From contig JBKDXO010000002.1 of assembly GCA_046306195.1 (NCBI GenBank), positions 1-64,000 of the forward strand: a stretch of 64,000 nucleotides of DNA. Reading direction: 5' to 3'. Below are positions 9,119 to 17,582 of the stretch, in pieces. This DNA comes from JBKCUI01 sp046306195 (lineage in GTDB: Bacteria > Planctomycetota > Planctomycetia > Pirellulales > Pirellulaceae). Within the stretch, counting starts at the first letter, position 1. Every line of letters begins with the position of its first letter. The translations under genes were made by a program, and so were the position numbers. The notes beneath the pieces were generated by a model, which had not been told where the DNA came from, did not search any database, and worked only from the letters and a program-made list of their open reading frames with translations.

Positions 9119-10657
9119 TCAACGCGCCCAGATTGTCGAAGGCTTCCAACCGAGGCGTTGCAATCGCGGGACGATCAACGCATCGATGCCCTGCTTCTCT
9201 TCCGTCGACAAAAGCCACGATGTTCTCGAAACCGCGATGATCATCGCACCACAGACAAACGCCGCAGGGACTGGCCCGAGCATCAAAACGAGCGGCGCGG
9301 ACAGGACGACGTAAGTCGACGCATCAAACTCGATCTTCCATTGCTTCAAGGCGAAGATCATGAGTACCAGCAGAAACCCGCTCGCAACCACGTTTGCGTT
9401 CATCGCCCCGTGCAGGCCCATCGCTGGAATCCACCAGAAACACAATCCGATGTTGGCGATCAAGCCAGCGGCTGTGAGCACGCCGAGCAATCGCCCTCGC
9501 TCCGCACACCAAAAATAGTTGCTCAGAAATAAAGCGATCGACATCCAGCAACAAACGGTCAACGCCTTGGGCAGAATCGCAAGCCCATCCGCATACCGGC
9601 CATGCAAAAGCCAAGTAAATAGGAACGGGGATGCGATCAGCGCGCCAATCGACATCATCAAAAAGAAAATGCTACCGAATTTTACCGAGGTTCGGAGCGA
9701 TGAAACCACTCGGTCCAGACGCCCGCATTCCCAATCTGCGGCCAAATAGGGAAGGACGACCCCCGAGAGCATGACCGCGAAGTTTGAGAGCAGCGTCGGT
9801 ATCAGTTTCCCGCTGTGAAGCTGACCAACCAGTGAGTGGACGTCATCGTTCAAGTTCGCTTGCGACGAAAAATGCAACAGTCCATATCGATCGACAAGGT
9901 CGAACGAATTCAGCAGGAAGTTGATCACCCAAACACTGGCTGCAAACGGCAAGACCCTCCGAGCAATCGTACTCCATGGAACCGGCTGCTGATCCTGGCA
10001 ACTTCCTCGCCCCAGCGAAAGCAGCACATGGACCGATGGAGCAATTCCGACGAGCGTCGCGCCCGCGAATGCCACCACCAAAATGCGCCAATCACGAAAC
10101 CAATACAAACCGATCAGACTCAACAGGGTGAAGGCCACCGAATTGGCGGCATGCATCGACGAGACGGTTTTCGGCATCCGCAACCCGCTGACCAATTCCG
10201 TGATCGCGTTGAACAAAATGATGAACCCGAGTGCCGAGGTGACCAAGCACATGTCCCAAGCGGAGAGCGGTTCGCCGAAGATTGCTACACTGCTAATGCC
10301 GCAGAAGAACACAAGCGAAAATGCCAAAGTCAAGTATCCCGACAGCGCGATGACAATGCTCATGAGGAGGAATCGCACGAGCTGGCCGCGGCTGCGATAG
10401 ACCTCGACAAAGCGACCGAACGTGCCCGGAAGGCCGAGGACCGCCAAGGGAGCAGCCAGGCAGAAAAAACTGCTGGCCAAACCCCACAGACCCAGCTGCG
10501 CTTCAGACAAAAAATAGCAGAGGGCGATGTTGCGTGCAAAACCAACGCCGCGCTGCAAAAGATTGATGACCAGCATCCACGACATCCCGGAGACCAGGCT
10601 GTCGGGCGCATGCAGGCTCGTTGCCGAGTTCGTGGTTGGAGTTGCGGCGTGGCTCAA
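9119..10657 (-). CDS. Polysaccharide flippase (Wzx/MATE-like, polysaccharide biosynthesis protein)
   Basis: A 512-residue integral membrane protein with about twelve to fourteen hydrophobic segments and the layout of the O-antigen flippase family: INLLQRGVGFARNIALCYFLSEAQLGLWGLASSF near the start, LGLPGTFGRFVEVYRSRGQ, and paired helices to the C-terminus. Members move undecaprenyl-linked oligosaccharides across the inner membrane. It is monocistronic here, with no glycosyltransferase or polymerase beside it, so the substrate is open. It converges with the binding lipoprotein gene; the 144-base gap contains a small ACCGCC...GGTGGT hairpin but no T-run. Confidence 0.85.
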   Translation of the reverse strand: MSHAATPTTNSATSLHAPDSLVSGMSWMLVINLLQRGVGFARNIALCYFLSEAQLGLWGLASSFFCLAAPLAVLGLPGTFGRFVEVYRSRGQLVRFLLMSIVIALSGYLTLAFSLVFFCGISSVAIFGEPLSAWDMCLVTSALGFIILFNAITELVSGLRMPKTVSSMHAANSVAFTLLSLIGLYWFRDWRILVVAFAGATLVGIAPSVHVLLSLGRGSCQDQQPVPWSTIARRVLPFAASVWVINFLLNSFDLVDRYGLLHFSSQANLNDDVHSLVGQLHSGKLIPTLLSNFAVMLSGVVLPYLAADWECGRLDRVVSSLRTSVKFGSIFFLMMSIGALIASPFLFTWLLHGRYADGLAILPKALTVCCWMSIALFLSNYFWCAERGRLLGVLTAAGLIANIGLCFWWIPAMGLHGAMNANVVASGFLLVLMIFALKQWKIEFDASTYVVLSAPLVLMLGPVPAAFVCGAMIIAVSRTSWLLSTEEKQGIDALIVPRLQRLGWKPSTIWAR

Positions 10658-10825
10658 GGGTTGACCGGAAAGTAACGACCGGGGACAGAGTAAAATCTAG
10701 GCAGTAACCCAGCTTGACTCCCCGATCGATTCTCCGTCCGGTTCCCGCCTAGCCACGCGACGAATTGCAGCGAATACCCGCGCAAGACGTGCTCTTTGGG
10801 GAAGATGTGCCGATTGTAGGGCTTG

Positions 10826-11269
10826 CTAAGCAACCGCCCGAATCCGGTGGCTGTCGACCAGCGCCAAGGGATGGGCGATTGGTTGGTCGTCTGTCACCAC
10901 CACCTGAACCGCCCGACGCTGCGTCGAATTCAAAATGATTGGGCTCTTGAGGTTGGTCGTCAAATTGTCTCCGCTCCGGCTCACGATAGTCAACACGAAG
11001 ACTCGGTCTCGCTGGTGGACCTGCAACAAGTCGATATCTCGGCGATGAACGTGGAGCCGATAGTTCGGAAGGAGTCGGCGCGGGCTGATCACCGGCAGAG
11101 CGACATCCGAAAGGGCCACCGACTGCAACCAAGCGACTTCTTCATTTTCCTCGTTTGCAAGCAAAACCCAATGACGACAAGTTTCGAAGCCGATCAAGCC
11201 TTGAGGCATAAACAGCATATCGGAGTAATGGACGTCGAGGGTTCCAAATCGCGAAGATTGGATTTGCAT
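10826..11269 (-). CDS. fliW: Flagellar assembly factor FliW
   Basis: A 147-residue protein matching FliW, which binds flagellin and, in Bacillus, antagonises CsrA. Visible blocks are MQIQSSRFGTLDV at the start, IGFETCRHWVLLANEENEEVAWLQS, and a C-terminal LKSPIILNSTQRRAVQVV, typical of the family. The ATG at 11269 is used because the protein then begins at the family start and an AGGTG lies about eight bases upstream; an in-frame ATG at 11368 would add 33 unrelated residues. FliW is usually beside csrA or flagellar genes, but neither is visible here: upstream lies a repeat and downstream an intergenic gap of 168 bases with nothing recognisable. Confidence 0.88.
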   Translation of the reverse strand: MQIQSSRFGTLDVHYSDMLFMPQGLIGFETCRHWVLLANEENEEVAWLQSVALSDVALPVISPRRLLPNYRLHVHRRDIDLLQVHQRDRVFVLTIVSRSGDNLTTNLKSPIILNSTQRRAVQVVVTDDQPIAHPLALVDSHRIRAVA

Positions 11270-11435
11270 AGTGACACCTAGGACTGGGGACAGCTCCACA
11301 CCATTTGTACTATTCGGCAGAATCGAATCGGAGGTCTGAGCGAACCTGGACAATTTCCCGAGTTTCACTCAATCGCATCGAACTGCCCGGGAGCGGGCCG
11401 TCGGCCGTCAAACGTCACGTTTCGTTTCGTTTCCA

Positions 11436-11516
11436 TGAGCCTGAGGCATTAGCTGGTTTTTTTGCAGGTTGAAGAATTCGGCTAGCGCCTCAGGCTCAGG
11501 CTCAGGCTCAGGCTCA
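11436..11516. repeat. Dispersed palindromic repeat, copy 1, with CAGGCT satellite
   Basis: A left arm at 11436-11456 beginning TGAGCCTGAGGC faces a right arm at 11478-11498 ending GCGCCTCAGGCTCA, with a T-rich spacer. The arms are imperfect here (ATTAGC against GCTAGC). The right end has expanded into four CAGGCT units (11491-11514). A TTGGCTGTGTC stretch follows, echoing the outer arm of the second copy at 35202-35313. The element lies between fliW and a CrtI-like gene and could form a long hairpin in transcripts from either side. Confidence 0.85.
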
Positions 11517-11536
11517 ATGGTGTTGGCTGTGTCCGG

Positions 11537-12967
11537 CTAGGATTGTGCCAAGCAGTGTCGGTTGGCCATCGAGATTCCGCTGACAATCGCACCTACGATT
11601 CCGACGAAGCCTTGGTCGGTTCCGCAAAGGAAGAGATTTTCGAGGTGGGTGGTGCCGTCGAGTTTTTTTTCGGGGGCTCCGTACACGGCCCCATTGTCGT
11701 GTGAGGTAAAGCGGCGAATGGTCTTGGGGGTAAAGATATCAGTATCGATCACGTGCCGTCGGAAATCGGGCATGAATCGGATCGCTGCGGCGACGGAGCG
11801 GTCGTACCAGGCGAGTTTTTGTCGCTGGTATTCGTTCTCGTCCAAGGCACCCCAGCGATCGGGATCGGCGATGGTAGTCAGGCGAACGAACCCCGCATCG
11901 AGTTCTCCTTCGTCGCTGGCGTATTCGTAATTGTTCGGCGAGCAGATCACTCCGGTACGGACATCGCACAGGCTGTTTCGGCAACGTTCCCAGTGAAAGG
12001 TATCGCTGTCGTTGAAGAAGACGATGGTCTTGTCGAATCCGAACAACCTTGGTTGGCAATCCAGGACCGAGATGGATTCGATAAAGGACATCTGACCGGC
12101 CTGGCAGGGTTGCTCCTCGGAGAGCGAGTCGCACATGCGCATGGTTTCGACTACGCCGGCGCTGGACAGGATACGTTTGGCGAAGAGTTTTTGGCCGTTT
12201 TCTAGTTCGATGGCGGCGATACGGTTGTCGTCGATATGAAGTTTTGCCACGCCGCTGCGAAGTTTGAGTTGGCCACCCAGTTCGCGGAAACGCCGGACGA
12301 GATTCTTGAGAATGAGCCGAACGCCTTTGTAGGGGCGGGCGAATCCTTCCAGGAAGATGCTCCGGAACATGATGCAGAATTGTCCCCAATCCATGTCGTG
12401 CTCGCGGGCGTTGCCGTACCACATCAACGGGCAGAGGAGCATTTCGATCAGGAGCGGATCGGACAGAGTGTCATTGAGGATTTCCCGGGTGGAGTGCTCG
12501 AAGTCTTCTTGTTGGAGATCGTCGTAGTCGACGAGTCGGTTGAGCAACCGGGCAAATGCGTCTTTCTGATGTGGAAATTTGGAAGCGATCTCGCTTTCCA
12601 GGAAGCGAATATCGTTATTGAAATGAAGGTCGATGCCGGGGAATGCGATCGTTGAGCCGCGTTGGGGTGCGAGATGAAATTCATCCCAGCGGAACCGCAA
12701 CTGCTTGAGCAATCTCGCCAAGGGACCTTTTTTGACCCCTCGCTCGGTGAAATTGGTCATCGCATGCAGTCCGACATCGTAATCGCGGCCATTCATGCGG
12801 TAGAAGGAATTGAGGCCGCCGATCGTCCAGTGTTTCTCCAGGATGCAGACCTTCTGGTCGTACATGGCGAGCCGAATCCCGGCGGCCAGTCCACTCATCC
12901 CGGCCCCGATGATGATCGTGTCGTACTGAGTGTCTGTTGAAGGGAGATTTGGGTCTTCCACAAGCAA
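11537..12967 (-). CDS. CrtI-like FAD oxidoreductase (phytoene desaturase / retinol saturase family)
   Basis: A 476-residue flavoprotein with the CrtI-type layout: DTIIIGAGMSGLAAGIRLAMYDQKVCILEKH is the FAD-binding loop, GGLNSFYRMNGRDYDVGLHAM follows as in phytoene desaturases, and the C-terminus has LENLFLCGTDQGFVGIVGAIVSGISMANR, the second FAD contact. Members desaturate, isomerise or saturate polyenes such as phytoene, squalene-derived intermediates or retinol. No crtB, crtE or hopanoid gene is beside it, so the substrate is open. It ends 14 bases before the pcm/efp operon in the same direction and may be its third gene, since its ATG at 12967 is close to the pcm stop at 12982. Confidence 0.78.
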   Translation of the reverse strand: MLVEDPNLPSTDTQYDTIIIGAGMSGLAAGIRLAMYDQKVCILEKHWTIGGLNSFYRMNGRDYDVGLHAMTNFTERGVKKGPLARLLKQLRFRWDEFHLAPQRGSTIAFPGIDLHFNNDIRFLESEIASKFPHQKDAFARLLNRLVDYDDLQQEDFEHSTREILNDTLSDPLLIEMLLCPLMWYGNAREHDMDWGQFCIMFRSIFLEGFARPYKGVRLILKNLVRRFRELGGQLKLRSGVAKLHIDDNRIAAIELENGQKLFAKRILSSAGVVETMRMCDSLSEEQPCQAGQMSFIESISVLDCQPRLFGFDKTIVFFNDSDTFHWERCRNSLCDVRTGVICSPNNYEYASDEGELDAGFVRLTTIADPDRWGALDENEYQRQKLAWYDRSVAAAIRFMPDFRRHVIDTDIFTPKTIRRFTSHDNGAVYGAPEKKLDGTTHLENLFLCGTDQGFVGIVGAIVSGISMANRHCLAQS

Positions 12968-12981
12968 GTCCTATGCGATCG

Positions 12982-14217
12982 CTATTTCGTGACTGCTTGC
13001 AAGACGACGCCATCGAAACGGGCGATTCCTTCGGCACCGAACAAGCCGATCGACACAATCGCTTCGCGCGTTTGCGGAGGGACCGTGAATGTCTTTTCCT
13101 CGTAGCGCCACTTGCGGGTCCCTTTGAATCCCCCGACATAGTTGTAGCCGACGCGGTTTCGATTCTCGTCGAAGTACTGGATCGCGACCGAGGGAGACTT
13201 CTCACGCTCGCGACCGACCTTGACGTCCTGGATCGTCAGCCAGGTACCGAGCTTTATTTTTTTGACAACGCGGCCGTCGATCGGAATACCTTGCAAGAGC
13301 ATGTTGGGCAGGTTGGGATCGTCGCTTTCGAATTGGACGACATGGTTGCCATCGGGCGCTTCGGGGTCCTCCACGCGAATGCAGCCGAACTGGTAGTACC
13401 AACCCGGGATGTGAAAATCCTTGATGAGTGGTTCTTCGAAGCTCGAGTTGAGCAGGGTTGGATTCGAGCCATCGGGACGATCGCGACGCGATTTCTCGGC
13501 GTTCCCAGTCATGGGGACGAAGAAGGTTGGCGTCAGGGCTTCTTTTTCGAGCTTCCCATCTTTTTTCCGCATGAGGTAAAGGATTTGTTGGTAACGTTCC
13601 CCGACGGGGATGACCATCAAGCCACCTTCCTTGAGTTGTTCCTTGAGCGCCACGGGGACCGCCGCCGGCGAGCAAGTAACAATGATTTTGTCAAATGGTG
13701 CGTGTTCCTTCCAGCCTTGGAAGCCGTCACCCAGCTTGCAGTGAATGTTCTCGTAACCGAGTTGAGCGAGCAGATCGATCGTCTGCTGGCCGAGGTCTTC
13801 CTTGATCTCAATCGTGTAGACCTCTTTGACCAAGGGGCTCAGGACGGCTGCTTGGTATCCGCTACCGGTTCCGATTTCGAGCACGATGTCAGTCGGCTTG
13901 GGTTGCAGAGCCTCGGTCATCTGCGCGACGATGAATGGACTGCTGATCGTCTGCTGATCGCCGATCGCGATGGAGATATCCATGTAAGCCTGCGAGACGA
14001 ACGCGGGAGGGACGAATTCATGCCTCGGCGTGTTGGCGATCGAATCGAGAACCCTGGGATCCTTGATTCCGCCGGGGATCAAAACATTTTGCAGGAGTCG
14101 TTCGCGTTGGATTGCAACGGGGTCTTGGGCGAGTGGCTGGCTCCAAGCGGTGGACGACACAAGGCCATGGAAAAGCGAAATGCAGACGATCGCGATCCAA
14201 AAACGGCGAGACCCCAT
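12982..14217 (-). CDS. pcm: Exported protein-L-isoaspartate O-methyltransferase with C-terminal beta-domain
   Basis: A 411-residue protein. Residues 1-27 form a signal peptide ending near SSTAWSQ. The catalytic domain follows: HEFVPPAFVSQAYMD, DQQTISSPFIVAQMTEAL, LEIGTGSGYQAAVLSPLV (SAM loop) and a late LKEGGLMVIPVG, all typical of isoaspartyl methyltransferases that repair aged Asp/Asn in proteins. Residues about 260-411 are an extra region with Trp/Tyr-rich beta strands (FHIPGWYYQFG, TWLTIQDVKVG, FDENRNRVGYNYVGG) resembling a carbohydrate-binding-type sandwich. E. coli Pcm has 208 residues and neither addition. The start at 14217 is used because GAGG lies eight bases upstream, overlapping the efp stop region 7 bases away; the efp and pcm genes are probably translationally coupled. 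Confidence 0.85.
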   Translation of the reverse strand: MGSRRFWIAIVCISLFHGLVSSTAWSQPLAQDPVAIQRERLLQNVLIPGGIKDPRVLDSIANTPRHEFVPPAFVSQAYMDISIAIGDQQTISSPFIVAQMTEALQPKPTDIVLEIGTGSGYQAAVLSPLVKEVYTIEIKEDLGQQTIDLLAQLGYENIHCKLGDGFQGWKEHAPFDKIIVTCSPAAVPVALKEQLKEGGLMVIPVGERYQQILYLMRKKDGKLEKEALTPTFFVPMTGNAEKSRRDRPDGSNPTLLNSSFEEPLIKDFHIPGWYYQFGCIRVEDPEAPDGNHVVQFESDDPNLPNMLLQGIPIDGRVVKKIKLGTWLTIQDVKVGREREKSPSVAIQYFDENRNRVGYNYVGGFKGTRKWRYEEKTFTVPPQTREAIVSIGLFGAEGIARFDGVVLQAVTK

Positions 14218-14224
14218 AACGACC

Positions 14225-14797
14225 TCAGTCCATGCTGACGCGCTCGACGTATTCGCCCGTCCGCGTGTCGATCTTGATGACATTCCCTTCCTTGATGAAT
14301 CCAGGGACTTGGAATTCCCCACCGGTTTCGACTTTGGCGGGTTTGGTGACGCTGGTGGCGGTATCGCCGCGGACGCCCGGTTCGGTCTCGAGCACTTTGA
14401 GCGTGACGTGAGACGGCGGGGAGATGGTGATCGGATTGCCGTTGAAGAGAACCATCGCAACGGGCATCCCTTCCTTGAGATATTTCCAGTTTTCATCGAC
14501 CTGATCTGCAGTCAATTCGTATTGCTCGAAGGACTTGGTGTCCATGAACACAAACGTTCCAGATTGGCCGTAAAGGAACTGGGTATCCAGTTCCTCGACG
14601 TCGGCGACTTCTAGTTCATCGCCTCCTTTGAGGGTTCGGTCCAGCACGGTGTTACGGATCAAATTCTTGAGTTTGCACTTGTACAACGCGTTTCCTTTCC
14701 CTGGTTTGACGAAGTTGACTTCGTTCAGGAGGTATGGTTCGCCGTCGATTTGAACTTTGAGCCCTTTTCGGAGGTCGCTGGTTTTGTACGTGGCCAC
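14225..14797 (-). CDS. efp: Elongation factor P
   Basis: A 190-residue EF-P, which binds between the P and E sites and rescues ribosomes stalled at polyproline. It begins MATYKTSDLRKGLKV and has the loop VKPGKGNALYK with Lys34, the position modified by EpmA-type lysylation in Enterobacteria; an Arg would indicate rhamnosylation. The OB-fold domain 2 (GEFQVPGFIKEGNVIKIDTRTGEY at the end) is complete, so the length is normal. It is first in an efp-pcm operon and its upstream 145 bases, shared with a divergent AroE-like gene, carry the promoter. The modification enzymes are not in the window. Confidence 0.96.
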   Translation of the reverse strand: MATYKTSDLRKGLKVQIDGEPYLLNEVNFVKPGKGNALYKCKLKNLIRNTVLDRTLKGGDELEVADVEELDTQFLYGQSGTFVFMDTKSFEQYELTADQVDENWKYLKEGMPVAMVLFNGNPITISPPSHVTLKVLETEPGVRGDTATSVTKPAKVETGGEFQVPGFIKEGNVIKIDTRTGEYVERVSMD

Positions 14798-14942
14798 GGT
14801 ATTTGCTGAGGAAAATTAAAGGAAAACATTCAGTAAGACATTCTAGTGTAAAGGAATTTCGAGAAATTGTCTTGCCCCCCTCACCCCGCGCCGCTTTTGG
14901 TTGTTCGTCGTCGCAATTATCGAGTAAACTATCGGGAAGCCT

Positions 14943-15884
14943 GTGAATGCATCCTGCCCGCCCGATTCTCCATGCAGCCCATGTGAAATGAGTACTGATC
15001 GTGTCGTGCAGCCGATGGTCGCCTGCCTAGGCAATCCTGTGGCCGGGAATCCGACGCAATTCGTCATGTCGCGAATCGCTCGAGACGCAGAGTTGGATTG
15101 GCGGTTCTTCACCTCCGAGGTCGCTCCCGAGCAGTTCGAAGCGGCATTCCGAGGTGTCCAGGCCTTGGGCATGGCGGGCATCGCGATCCTCGAACCGTTT
15201 CAAGAGCAATCTGTCGGATTCCTCGATTCCGTTTCCGAGGAAGTCTCTCGATGGGGCCGCGTGAGTGTGGCCCGGCGGGATGGAAACGCTTGGATCGGGG
15301 AAAATACCTTGGGAGCTGCGTTGATTCACTTGCTGAAGACCAAGCTGAGCGTGCCTCCGCAGCGCGAGGATGGGACCATGAGTCCGCAATCGATCGCAGT
15401 CTGGGGCCCTCCGCAGACAGCCCAGGCCATCGATGGTTTGCTGCCGACACTCGATGGCGACTTTAGCGCGTTGCTCTGCGTCGAAAAACTAGAAACCATG
15501 GAGTCCTCGGCAACCAGCGAGGCGGAGCAACCGGCGAAATCCGATGTTCCGGCGGTCGGTCTGGAAGAGATGGGGTCCCTCGAGCGCCCGGTACGGGTGC
15601 TGGTCCTCGATTTCCCGGCCGCTCAGCGGTTCACGCGTCCCAAGACTATGGCCAAGTGGATCCAGCAGATCGCCTGGGCGACTTCTCCGGTCGTTGTCTG
15701 CGCTCACGGTCGGGATCAACTCGACGAAGAGTCCATCGAATGGCTTCGAGGACGCGATGCGACCATCGTTGAGGAACTCGAACTGATGGCCCATCGAGCC
15801 GCGGTCGATTTTCACTTTTGGACCGGCGTTGAACCTAGCATCGAACTGATTCGCGAGGCCCTTGAGGAGTACCTGCAATGGTGA
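14943..15884 (+). CDS. Degenerate shikimate dehydrogenase-like protein
   Basis: A 313-residue protein whose first half resembles the AroE substrate domain: ACLGNPVAGNPTQFVMSRIARDAELDWRFFTSEVAPEQFEAAFRG, followed by LGMAGIAILEPFQEQSVGFLD where functional AroE has GxNVTxPxK with a catalytic Lys. That Lys is missing, so shikimate dehydrogenase activity is doubtful. The second half lacks an obvious GAGG dinucleotide motif. The start at 14943 is preferred because GGAAG lies seven bases upstream; an ATG at 14988 is the alternative. The last seven bases overlap the DUF1501 gene (ATGGTGA), indicating coupled translation. It may be a paralogue with a new, non-catalytic role. Confidence 0.6.
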   Translation: MNASCPPDSPCSPCEMSTDRVVQPMVACLGNPVAGNPTQFVMSRIARDAELDWRFFTSEVAPEQFEAAFRGVQALGMAGIAILEPFQEQSVGFLDSVSEEVSRWGRVSVARRDGNAWIGENTLGAALIHLLKTKLSVPPQREDGTMSPQSIAVWGPPQTAQAIDGLLPTLDGDFSALLCVEKLETMESSATSEAEQPAKSDVPAVGLEEMGSLERPVRVLVLDFPAAQRFTRPKTMAKWIQQIAWATSPVVVCAHGRDQLDEESIEWLRGRDATIVEELELMAHRAAVDFHFWTGVEPSIELIREALEEYLQW

Positions 15885-17275
15885 GTCGTCGCGATTTTTT
15901 GACCCGATCGGCAAACGGCTTCGGAGCGATTGCGCTCTTGGCGATGCTCGCCCAGGAGGAGCGGCGTCATGCGCACGCTGCGGACGGACGCCCCGAACCA
16001 CACTTCTCCCCCAAAGCCCGCAGCGTCATCTTCCTTTACATGGATGGTGGCGTATCCCAAGTCGATACGTTCGACCCCAAGCCGCTTCTGACCAAATACC
16101 ATGGTCGCAACCCCGGCGAGTTCTTTGACGTTGCTCCGACACAGTTCAACAACAACGGGACCGTGATGGGATCCCCATGGGAGTTCTCGAAACACGGTCA
16201 AAGCGGTATCGAGATCAGCAGCTTGTTCCCGATGATCGCAGGACATGCGGACAAATTGGCGGTGATCCGCTCGATGACGTCCAAGTTTCCAGAGCACACC
16301 TCGGCCAACTACTTTCTCCACACCGGCCATCCGCTGCAGGGGCGGCCGAGCATGGGCGCCTGGGTCACCTACGGACTGGGAAGCGAGTGTCAGGATCTTC
16401 CTGGTTTTATCGTCCTCAACGGAGGCTTGATCCCCCCCGGTGGCCTGGACTGCTTTGGCAATGGTTTTTTGGCAGCGACCTACCAAGGCTCGGTGCTCAA
16501 ACCGAGGCAAGAGAGTCTTGCCAATGTCCGGCCGCTGGAACCCTCGCTCGATCTGCAGCGCCGCAAGCTCGACTTCCTTCGCTCTTTGGATCGCGAAACC
16601 CTGGAGACGTACGGACAGCAGGATGCGATCGAATCGGCGATCGCGAACTACGAACTTGCGTTCCGCATGCAGTCCGCAGTCCCCAAGGTCTGCGATGTCG
16701 CCCAAGAAACCGAGACCACGCGACACATGTACGGACTCGATCATGCGTTCGAACCGACTCGTATCTTCGGCCAGGAATGCTTGATGGCTCGCAGGCTGGT
16801 CGAAAGCGGCGTGCGCTTCATCGAATTGACCTGCCCGAGCGTTGGCCATGACCGTTGGGATCAGCACAGCAATCTCAAGGAAGGACACACCAAGAATGCC
16901 CTGGCGGTCGATCAGCCAATCGCCGCCTTGCTCGAAGATCTTCAGCAGCGAGGGCTGCTAGACTCCACCCTCGTCATCTGGGCTGGTGAATTTGGTCGGA
17001 CTCCGTTCGCCCAAGGAGCCGATGGACGCGATCACAATCCGTTCGCCTTCTCGGTCTGGATGGCCGGGGGCGGCATCCGCGGAGGATCGGTTTACGGTGC
17101 GACCGACGAATGGGGATACCGCGCGGTGGAAAACAAGTGCGAGATCCATGACCTCCATGCTACGATGCTTCACTGCTTGGGGGTCGACCACACGCGATCA
17201 ACATTCCGCTTCGGCGGCCGCGACATGCGACTGACCGATGTTCACGGCCACGTCCTGCATGAGATCCTAACATAA
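15878..17275 (+). CDS. DUF1501 family exported protein, Tat signal
   Basis: A 465-residue member of the DUF1501 group, abundant in planctomycetes and related to alkaline phosphatase/sulfatase folds. A Tat-type signal (SRRDFL, residues 3-8, then a hydrophobic stretch) opens the protein. Metal-site-like blocks follow: SVIFLYMDGGVSQVDTFDPKP, MTSKFPEHTSANYFLHTGHP, LVIWAGEFGRTPFAQGADGRDHNP. The usual partner, a DUF1549/DUF1553 cytochrome-type protein, is not beside it; instead the upstream AroE-like gene overlaps it by seven bases. The substrate of this family is not established. Confidence 0.88.
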   Translation: MVSRRDFLTRSANGFGAIALLAMLAQEERRHAHAADGRPEPHFSPKARSVIFLYMDGGVSQVDTFDPKPLLTKYHGRNPGEFFDVAPTQFNNNGTVMGSPWEFSKHGQSGIEISSLFPMIAGHADKLAVIRSMTSKFPEHTSANYFLHTGHPLQGRPSMGAWVTYGLGSECQDLPGFIVLNGGLIPPGGLDCFGNGFLAATYQGSVLKPRQESLANVRPLEPSLDLQRRKLDFLRSLDRETLETYGQQDAIESAIANYELAFRMQSAVPKVCDVAQETETTRHMYGLDHAFEPTRIFGQECLMARRLVESGVRFIELTCPSVGHDRWDQHSNLKEGHTKNALAVDQPIAALLEDLQQRGLLDSTLVIWAGEFGRTPFAQGADGRDHNPFAFSVWMAGGGIRGGSVYGATDEWGYRAVENKCEIHDLHATMLHCLGVDHTRSTFRFGGRDMRLTDVHGHVLHEILT

Positions 17276-17582
17276 CCCGAAGCATGAGTTTCGAAATTGC
17301 GATTTTGGCTTCCTGTCGTACTCGTGCTCGATAGGCGTTTTTCGAGTAAGAGTAAGAGTACGAGTAAGAAAATCCTGAAGAAAAAGCGTGGACGACCTTC
17401 GGGAAATCAAAAAACGCAATCTGAAAAAGCATAAGCGACGGATGGCATGACGTTGCTGGGATCGCCGTGCTTTGTTATTCCCCTGCTTACGCGGTTGGAA
17501 GCCGCGTTCGTCGGCGCTGGATGCGACTTGGTGTATACTCTTGGCCTGTCCCAATCCACTCCGTTTCAACCAGGATGCACCG
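17276..17582. other. Intergenic region with a degenerate GTACTC repeat element
   Basis: No gene is supported in these 307 bases. At about 17315-17368 a left arm TCGTACTCGTGCTCGA faces, across a GGCGTTTTT spacer, a right arm made of GAGTAAGAGTAAGAGTACGAG. On the reverse strand both read as degenerate repeats of TACTC. The rest is unremarkable and probably holds the promoter of the PQQ-like gene. Confidence 0.6.

Noticed and set aside
10658..10825. csrA expected beside fliW
   Set aside because: No frame with an MLVLxRK-type start was found in the gap or on either side.
11491..11514. CRISPR-like array
   Set aside because: Four CAGGCT units are a simple satellite with no spacers; no cas genes in the window.
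12937..14238. 433-codon plus-strand open frame across pcm
   Set aside because: Antisense shadow; pcm on the other strand has catalytic motifs and a ribosome site.
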